Shown in pieces: positions 6,903 through 10,694 of a stretch of DNA of 10,694 bases. Position 1 is the stretch's first letter. Each line of letters opens with the position of its first letter. The position numbers and the translations under genes are program-made. Where the stretch lies: assembly GCA_013140955.1 (NCBI GenBank), contig JABFRY010000446.1, positions 1-10,694 of the forward strand, in the 5' to 3' direction. This DNA is from Acidobacteriota bacterium (GTDB taxonomy: Bacteria > Acidobacteriota > Vicinamibacteria > Vicinamibacterales > UBA2999). A model generated the notes under the pieces. The model made no database searches. It saw nothing but the letters and a program-made list of their open reading frames with translations, and was not told the DNA's origin.

Positions 6903-7050
6903 TACTCGGGAGCCAGGAGGCAGCGCTGACCGGGATCACGTGTCAGCGCCGCGACCGCATCGGCGACCACGGCATCAGCCGGTCCGATCGCGGCACCCTT
7001 CCGAGGCGACACTCCCATGCAGGGCACACGGCGCCCTCGCGCGTTGTGAC

Positions 7051-7587
7051 TCACGAGGCCCCACCATCCTGTGCCGAGGACGCACTGGACCAAATCCTGA
7101 GCCCAGCACCGAGCACGCCGATACCAAGGGCCAACCCGGCCCACGCAACGAGAGCCGGCGGTGCGCCTGGGATGGTGCTGCCGATGCCAAGAGCCAGCGA
7201 CACCAGCCAGCTTGCCAGTGCGTACCGGGGAATGCGCGCCGCATTCCAGCCGAGAATGGCCATGGCTGAGAGACCGCCGAGCAACAGCGTGGAGCCGAAC
7301 TGATACATGGGGACGCTGCCAATGAACCCGTCCGGACCGACGATGATGGCCGTACCGGACAGCGCCACCACGAACGCGGCGACACCAGGCTTGCCAAGTT
7401 CGACGTACTGATGGAAATAGATGGCCAGCAGCCCGAAGAGGATCCCCAGGTCGATCGTGAGGTAGAGCAGTTCCCGCCCAACCGTAGGTTCGGAGTACAC
7501 GAGGAACGAACTGGACACACGGAGCAGGCCAGCCAGAGCCGCCGCGATCGCACCGAGCCGAAACAGCACGTTGGGTGTCACGCGCAC
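7051..7587 (-). CDS. Multi-TM membrane protein (about six TM), unknown function
   Basis: The 178-residue protein has about six hydrophobic segments, near residues 8-22, 40-57, 67-84, 96-113, 122-138 and 143-164. It resembles DUF4386-like small integral membrane proteins in general character but I cannot name a family. GTG at 7587 is the listed start; the second in-frame GTG two codons later fits the G-rich stretch GTGGGGGC equally well. The tail (SSASSAQDGGAS) is polar and probably cytoplasmic or flexible. It lies 172 bp downstream of DUF6176 and 148 bp upstream of the four-TM gene, so it is likely transcribed separately or only loosely in an operon. Confidence 0.7.
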   Translation of the reverse strand: MRVTPNVLFRLGAIAAALAGLLRVSSSFLVYSEPTVGRELLYLTIDLGILFGLLAIYFHQYVELGKPGVAAFVVALSGTAIIVGPDGFIGSVPMYQFGSTLLLGGLSAMAILGWNAARIPRYALASWLVSLALGIGSTIPGAPPALVAWAGLALGIGVLGAGLRIWSSASSAQDGGAS

Positions 7588-7759
7588 GCCCCCACAGGTT
7601 GACGCTACCTACTGCCAACCGGCTCGCCCACGCGGCGTCCATGCGTCGGACCTCGGCGGCACGCGTGCCCCGAACGCATCATCTGACCCACCGCAGCCAC
7701 GGGTGGGCACCGCCCCAGCCACGTCGATCGCCAGACGGGCACAGACGGCACGTGTCGCG

Positions 7760-8143
7760 TCACCGCGATTCATCGAACCCTTGTCGTGGCGCGGCCTCAG
7801 CCGTCACTTCGTCTGTTCTGTCCAGGTCAATAAGCCGCTCAAGCTGCTTGCGCACGCCCCAGGTGTCCCTCTTGAACGCCTTGTGGTACTCGTCGATTGC
7901 GTGCGTTGAGCTGGCTGCGGCTTCCTTCGCCTGCTCGAAGCTCTCCGCCTTCATGACGTAGATCAGGAAGTCCCCTTCCGCTGTGCAATCGAGAAACGCG
8001 GCTTCGAGCACCACCGATTCGTCACGCAGGGTCTCCAACGCCTCCGTCCGTCGTGACTCATTCAGCGTCGCCGCCCACTCCCGCACACGTTCCACGCTGT
8101 CGGGCTTCAGCTGAATCTTGACGCATCGAGTTTCGTACCGCAT
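7760..8143 (-). CDS. DUF6176 family protein
   Basis: The 127-residue protein matches the DUF6176 family through residue ~110. It begins ETRCVKIQLKPDSVERVREWA, has EGDFLIYVMKAESFEQA near the middle, and THAIDEYHKAFKRDTW and LERLIDLDR toward the C-terminus. The function is unknown; the fold is probably a ferredoxin-like alpha/beta dimeric barrel (inference from length and strand-helix pattern). Residues 111-127 form an extra charged tail. The ATG at 8143 is preferred over a further upstream in-frame ATG because AGGGTGG lies about six bases before it and the family starts here. It follows the dioxygenase-like gene by 60 bp. Confidence 0.85.
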   Translation of the reverse strand: MRYETRCVKIQLKPDSVERVREWAATLNESRRTEALETLRDESVVLEAAFLDCTAEGDFLIYVMKAESFEQAKEAAASSTHAIDEYHKAFKRDTWGVRKQLERLIDLDRTDEVTAEAAPRQGFDESR

Positions 8144-8203
8144 CACAACCACCCTGACGGCTGCATGCCACGGACGGCAGCCGCTCATACATTCGCTCTC
8201 GAT

Positions 8204-8800
8204 TCAGTTCGAGTCCCGAATCATCTCGACGTCGTGCTCCGCATGCCACACGCCGTTGGTGTCCCGTGTGACGGCTCGAATCCACTCCGCGGGCGGGAGA
8301 TTCCGACCAGAGGCTCGATTGCGCGCCAAGATGGGATCGTCGCCCAACCAGAGGTCGAACAGGCGCGGCTTGTAGCCAGACGCATTGATGACCTGATGGA
8401 CGTGGGCCGACAGCTCGCCGTATCCACTGGGCCGGATGGTTTCGTACCGATATCGCCCTCGCTGGTCGGTTCGCAACGTCCCGAACAGCCGTGCATTTTC
8501 ATCGCTGTTCAGGCCATCACGCGAGTAGAAGCCCTCCGCGTCGACGTGAAACACGTAGATCGAGACATTGGCCACAGGCGCACCGTCGTCCAGCGCGCGC
8601 CCTGTCACCACGAACCGGTCGCCAGGTTCGTCACGACCTGCCACGATGATGTCCCAGCCTGCGTCAGGCGGCGCGACGTACTTCGAAGATCGATACGGAG
8701 CGGGAAGCAGCACAGCCGCCTGAGCGAACATGCGCGGCACCGCGGCCATGATGGCCGCGATGACGCCACCTGTCAGCATCCTCCGCCGGGTCAGTCCCAC
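8204..8800 (-). CDS. Tat-exported intradiol ring-cleavage dioxygenase-like protein
   Basis: The 198-residue protein opens with a twin-arginine signal (LTRRRMLTGG, Arg5-Arg7, a hydrophobic stretch, then FAQA at 25-28), so it is folded in the cytoplasm and exported. The rest is the beta-sandwich core of intradiol dioxygenases (protocatechuate 3,4-/catechol 1,2-type): RFVVTGRALDDGAPVANV (62-79), YVFHVDAEGFY (82-92), LRTDQRGRYRYETIRP (109-124), then AHVH (His133, His135), the two His iron ligands. Likely Tyr ligands are Tyr92 and Tyr127, but the loop between Tyr127 and the histidines is shorter than in protocatechuate dioxygenase, and the catalytic-domain length is below the family norm. Exported members are known in environmental bacteria; the substrate is unknown. 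GTG at 8800 is the chosen start; GTG at 8839 is an alternative. Confidence 0.8.
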   Translation of the reverse strand: MGLTRRRMLTGGVIAAIMAAVPRMFAQAAVLLPAPYRSSKYVAPPDAGWDIIVAGRDEPGDRFVVTGRALDDGAPVANVSIYVFHVDAEGFYSRDGLNSDENARLFGTLRTDQRGRYRYETIRPSGYGELSAHVHQVINASGYKPRLFDLWLGDDPILARNRASGRNLPPAEWIRAVTRDTNGVWHAEHDVEMIRDSN

Positions 8801-8888
8801 AGCCCCACCAACAGCCCTTCTCTGACCGCCCTCTGTCACACCGCCCAGGGGCGCTTCGCCGTTCGTCAACGCTCTGGCTCCAGAAGCG

Positions 8889-9452
8889 TTAGCCGACCAT
8901 GCGGAGCCCGTACGCGCTGAACACAGCCGAAGCCGCCTCACGCGTGTCAACCGCATGGCGCGCCACATGCTCGACGACGCCGTCCAACGCACCGTGCTGC
9001 TCAAACCGCGCCTGAAGGTCGAACGCTATCGCTTCAAGAGGACTCTGCACATAGCCGTGTTGGGCGATGCCCAGCGCGTACGTCAGCAGGAACTCATCGA
9101 CGCCCAGCGTACTCCACTGCACGACATGTACGAGCTCGTGGAAATGAATCGCCTCCGATGCATGCACCCGATGCACGAAGTACATGTCGCCGAACGTGAC
9201 GCCCGCGATGGGCATCCTCGCCAGGCTCTCGAATTCCGGGAGCCCGTATGCCGGCACGGGAGGGAATGGCACGACGTCCACGGTAACGGCTCGCGCACGC
9301 TGGAGCAGGGACGCGGGAAGAGCACTCGCCAGCCTGGTGCATCCCGTCGCGCTCGCCGGGACGCTCGCGTGGCGGTGCGTCGCGTGAAGGTCGTCCATCC
9401 ACGCCCGGATGCGGGGAAGCGCACGCAGCATTCGCTGAAGGAGGTCGGTCAT
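8889..9452 (-). CDS. Putative zinc metallopeptidase (HELVH motif)
   Basis: The 187-residue protein contains IHFHELVHVVQW with the zinc-peptidase HExxH motif (His105, Glu106, His109). The third ligand is probably Glu140 in SPLEAIAFD, 31 residues later, a gluzincin-like layout. The HELVHVVQ form resembles the DUF4157/eCIS-core class of peptidases, but the flanking sequence does not let me assign it there. No signal peptide or TM segment is seen, so it is cytoplasmic unless exported by another route. The ATG at 9452 has GGGAAG about four bases upstream; a longer start at 9506 lacks support. It is the first gene of a possible three-gene run with the dioxygenase-like and DUF6176 genes (88 and 60 bp gaps). 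Confidence 0.78.
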   Translation of the reverse strand: MTDLLQRMLRALPRIRAWMDDLHATHRHASVPASATGCTRLASALPASLLQRARAVTVDVVPFPPVPAYGLPEFESLARMPIAGVTFGDMYFVHRVHASEAIHFHELVHVVQWSTLGVDEFLLTYALGIAQHGYVQSPLEAIAFDLQARFEQHGALDGVVEHVARHAVDTREAASAVFSAYGLRMVG

Positions 9453-9499
9453 GCTTCTTCCCGGCGCGACTGAGGAGTCACAGGGACCGCGCGGGCTTG

Positions 9500-9514
9500 G
9501 TGGCATGATGCCAC
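9500..9514. promoter_or_regulatory. 15-bp perfect palindrome, candidate operator
   Basis: GTGGCATGATGCCAC has 7-bp perfect arms around one central base. It lies 47 bases upstream of the metallopeptidase ATG, in its promoter zone, a usual place for a dimeric repressor site. No promoter hexamers stand out next to it, and the regulator is unknown. Confidence 0.4.
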
Positions 9515-9523
9515 GAACAGGGC

Positions 9524-9554
9524 CGGCGAGCGGCCGCGACGCGACCGCTCGCCG
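9524..9554. repeat. GC-rich 10-bp-stem inverted repeat
   Basis: Perfect arms CGGCGAGCGG and CCGCTCGCCG flank an 11-base loop, in the gene-free stretch upstream of the metallopeptidase gene. There is no T run on either side, so it is not a clear terminator. It may be a leader hairpin or a regulator-binding site. Confidence 0.5.
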
Positions 9555-9666
9555 CGAGTTCGAGCCGCACGATCCGTGACGTGCGAGTCAGCCTCGCTGG
9601 TGCATGCCGTGATCGACCGTCGTGCGGATCCGCGCCTACTCGCGGCGTCGGCGAAGGGTACGAGCG

Positions 9667-9715
9667 TCGCAAGACGTCCGGCGTGCGGAGCCGGAGGCCC
9701 GTGGGGCGGCCGCTC
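9667..9715 (+). repeat. 49-bp repeat, copy 1
   Basis: It is identical over 49 bp to 10606-10654, in the same orientation, 939 bp apart. Within it TCCGGC (9677-9682) and GCCGGA (9690-9695) can pair as a small hairpin, and the second half contains GGGGCGGCCGC. The identity stops sharply on both sides. This copy lies between the metallopeptidase promoter zone and the PEP-CTERM terminator. The pattern suggests a dispersed REP-like element. Confidence 0.85.
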
Positions 9716-9751
9716 CGCGCCGGCGGGGTACAGAGCGCGTGTACAAAGAAA

Positions 9752-9777
9752 AGGGGCGGACCCGAAGGCCCGCCCCT
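9752..9777 (-). terminator. Rho-independent terminator of the PEP-CTERM gene
   Basis: On the minus strand an 11-bp stem with one mismatch, closed by a C(UUCG)G tetraloop (AGGGGCGGGCC, TTCG, then the complementary arm), is followed at once by TTTTCTTT. That is the classic intrinsic-terminator form. It starts 67 bases past the PEP-CTERM stop. The stem nearly repeats the hairpin at 3966-3989. Confidence 0.85.
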
Positions 9778-9844
9778 GCCGTCCTACGGCTCCGTCAGTC
9801 CGCACCCGCTCGAAGGACAACGCAGGCGCGAGGAGCCTGTTCGT

Positions 9845-10456
9845 TCAGGATGCTCTCGCGCGCAGACTGCGACGACGGAGTGCGAATCCAGCCAGCGCAA
9901 CACCGAGCAGGCTCGCAGTGAGGGGTTCCGGCACACTCTGCGGGACGACGGTCAGAATACCGGCGACCTTGCCGATGTCGTCGGAACCGGACAGCCCGAA
10001 CCACAGGGCCGCGGTCAGATCCTGCTCGAGAATCGGCCACAGCACCGTGGTGGATCCGCTGAACAGGCAGGTCTTCGTGCCTCCGCCGGGACTGGTGACG
10101 CCCCCGGCAGGGACCACACAATTGGTCCCGAGATCAACGCCGAGCGACGTCCCGGGACTCGCGGCAAGGGCCGAGAATATCCAGCCTCCAGGGTGTAGCC
10201 CGGTCAACGACGCACCGTCACTGCCTCCGTCGGTGATCGTCACTTCGATGGAGGCGGTCACATCTACCACGCCGGACAAGGGGGCGCCTCCAACGTCAAG
10301 GAACTGGAGTGCGAAGTCACTCGGCGTACCCGCATCTGTCACCGTAGTGGAGAAGTTGATCGTATTCGCGCCCGCGGGCAACGCGATGACGCTCAGTGCG
10401 GCTGCGAACACGCCGATGCGGACTGCCATTGCTGCCGATGCCGATAGCCGGGTCAT
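9845..10456 (-). CDS. PEP-CTERM sorting-domain protein
   Basis: The 203-residue protein has an N-terminal signal peptide (hydrophobic 11-27, cleavage likely after ALPAGA at 25-30). The passenger (31-170) is rich in Thr, Ser, Gly and Val with two cysteines (Cys113, Cys130), probably one disulfide in a beta-sandwich. The C-terminus is a PEP-CTERM tail: VPEP (175-178), a TM helix (about 179-193), then RRR. Such tails are recognised by exosortase, which cleaves and anchors or releases the protein, often linked to extracellular polysaccharide. No exosortase gene lies in this window. The start is ATG at 10456 with GGAGG five bases upstream. A sigma-54-type promoter and a leader hairpin lie upstream, a strong terminator lies downstream, and 49-bp direct repeats flank the whole unit. 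The passenger function is unknown. Confidence 0.92.
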   Translation of the reverse strand: MTRLSASAAMAVRIGVFAAALSVIALPAGANTINFSTTVTDAGTPSDFALQFLDVGGAPLSGVVDVTASIEVTITDGGSDGASLTGLHPGGWIFSALAASPGTSLGVDLGTNCVVPAGGVTSPGGGTKTCLFSGSTTVLWPILEQDLTAALWFGLSGSDDIGKVAGILTVVPQSVPEPLTASLLGVALAGFALRRRSLRARAS

Positions 10457-10471
10457 CCATGCCTCCAGATC

Positions 10472-10508
10472 GGGGCGTCTCGCCCCCTCAGCTGTCAAAA
10501 GACGCCCC
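10472..10508 (-). promoter_or_regulatory. Leader hairpin of the PEP-CTERM mRNA
   Basis: Perfect 9-bp arms GGGGCGTCT and AGACGCCCC flank a 19-base loop. On the transcript it ends five bases before the GGAGG ribosome site, so it would not hide it directly. It may protect the 5' end or be a protein- or RNA-responsive element. A TTGACA lies in the loop DNA but has no matching -10. Confidence 0.45.
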
Positions 10509-10584
10509 CAAGGCGACCTTTGCCGGTGTGTCGTGCGGGAACACTGGGAAATTCTGTAGATCGCGGTGCGGGCGCGCCGCCGAC

Positions 10585-10600
10585 TGCAAGAGACGCGCCT
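10585..10600 (-). promoter_or_regulatory. Candidate sigma-54 (-24/-12) promoter of the PEP-CTERM gene
   Basis: The minus strand reads AGGCGCGTCTCTTGCA. This fits TGGCACGNNNNTTGCW at 10 of 12 defined positions, with the required GG and GC ten bases apart. Transcription would start near 10574, giving a leader of about 118 bases. Published work links many PEP-CTERM genes to sigma-54 and the PrsK/PrsR two-component system, so this site fits the gene; it was found by eye and not scored against the whole sequence. Confidence 0.6.
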
Positions 10601-10605
10601 GCGCT

Positions 10606-10654
10606 TCGCAAGACGTCCGGCGTGCGGAGCCGGAGGCCCGTGGGGCGGCCGCTC
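10606..10654 (+). repeat. 49-bp repeat, copy 2
   Basis: A perfect copy of 9667-9715 in the same orientation, with the same inner TCCGGC/GCCGGA hairpin (10616-10621 and 10629-10634). It lies just upstream of the sigma-54-type promoter of the PEP-CTERM gene, where an enhancer-binding protein would act. Confidence 0.85.
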
Positions 10655-10674
10655 GCATCTGCGCGCGCCGTCTG

Positions 10675-10694
10675 GAGCGGCCGCCCCACGGGCC
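10675..10694 (-). repeat. Inverted partial copy 3 of the 49-bp repeat, cut by the window edge
   Basis: The last 20 bases, GAGCGGCCGCCCCACGGGCC, are the exact reverse complement of the end of copy 2 (10635-10654), separated by 20 bases. Copies 2 and 3 therefore face each other as an inverted doublet that can form a long hairpin. The copy probably continues past the window. Confidence 0.8.

Larger units (their letters stand above)
9453..9844. other. Gene-free intergenic region, about 390 bp
   Basis: No credible gene is seen between the metallopeptidase start and the PEP-CTERM stop. It holds the 15-bp palindrome, the 10-bp-stem inverted repeat, the first 49-bp repeat copy and the PEP-CTERM terminator, each listed separately. 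Small reading frames here lack ribosome sites and recognisable proteins. Confidence 0.7.

Noticed and set aside
7687..7707. A hairpin CCCACC/GGTGGG between DUF6176 and the six-TM gene
   Set aside because: A 6-bp stem with a nine-base loop and no T run is expected by chance in DNA of this composition.
10493..10498. A perfect TTGACA (-35) on the minus strand before the PEP-CTERM gene
   Set aside because: At 16-18 bp spacing the -10 position reads as a GC-only sequence (CCCCGA). The sigma-54-type site upstream is the better candidate.
9667..10654. Possible CRISPR array from the repeated 49-bp unit
   Set aside because: Only two direct copies, 890 bp apart with a gene between them, plus one inverted copy. 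Spacers of regular length and cas genes are absent.

Overview
The window is a GC-rich bacterial chromosome segment that I infer comes from a soil-type Acidobacteriota-like organism (for example Vicinamibacteria). That placement rests on the very high G+C at third codon positions, frequent GTG starts, a PEP-CTERM protein, a large lipoprotein metallo-beta-lactamase-fold hydrolase and a DUF2200 protein. It is an inference from gene content, not a proof. There is no rRNA, tRNA, CRISPR array, transposase or phage gene.

Layout. Almost everything is read on the minus strand. From right to left: a secreted PEP-CTERM protein (9845-10456) behind a candidate sigma-54 promoter and bracketed by a 49-bp direct repeat; a gene-free stretch of about 390 bp holding one repeat copy, a textbook terminator and a palindrome; a putative zinc metallopeptidase (8889-9452); a Tat-exported intradiol-dioxygenase-like protein (8204-8800); a DUF6176 protein (7760-8143); two unrelated small membrane proteins (7051-7587, 6531-6902); a VOC-family protein (5966-6445) closely followed by a shortened DinB/maleylpyruvate-isomerase-N-like protein (5547-5954); a lipoprotein MBL-fold hydrolase (4028-5476) with a terminator-like hairpin behind it; and DUF2200 (3521-3886). 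After an interruption by plus-strand genes come a two-TM protein overlapping a SAM methyltransferase (2323-2568, 1563-2330) and a vanadium-haloperoxidase-type protein (42-1445).

The only plus-strand genes are an overlapping pair (2711-2941, 2931-3461): a 76-residue basic protein and a nucleotidyltransferase-fold protein. The arrangement looks like a toxin-antitoxin or defence-type module. A perfect 6-bp-arm inverted repeat touches a TATACT -10 box, and that box sits exactly where transcription would begin on the GTG start codon, so the message is probably leaderless and self-regulated.

The second notable region is the right end. Two 49-bp perfect direct repeats flank the PEP-CTERM gene, and a third, inverted copy begins at the window edge. 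This makes a REPIN-like inverted doublet just upstream of the sigma-54-type promoter. The other genes are ordinary accessory metabolism and stress genes with no shared pathway that I can see.
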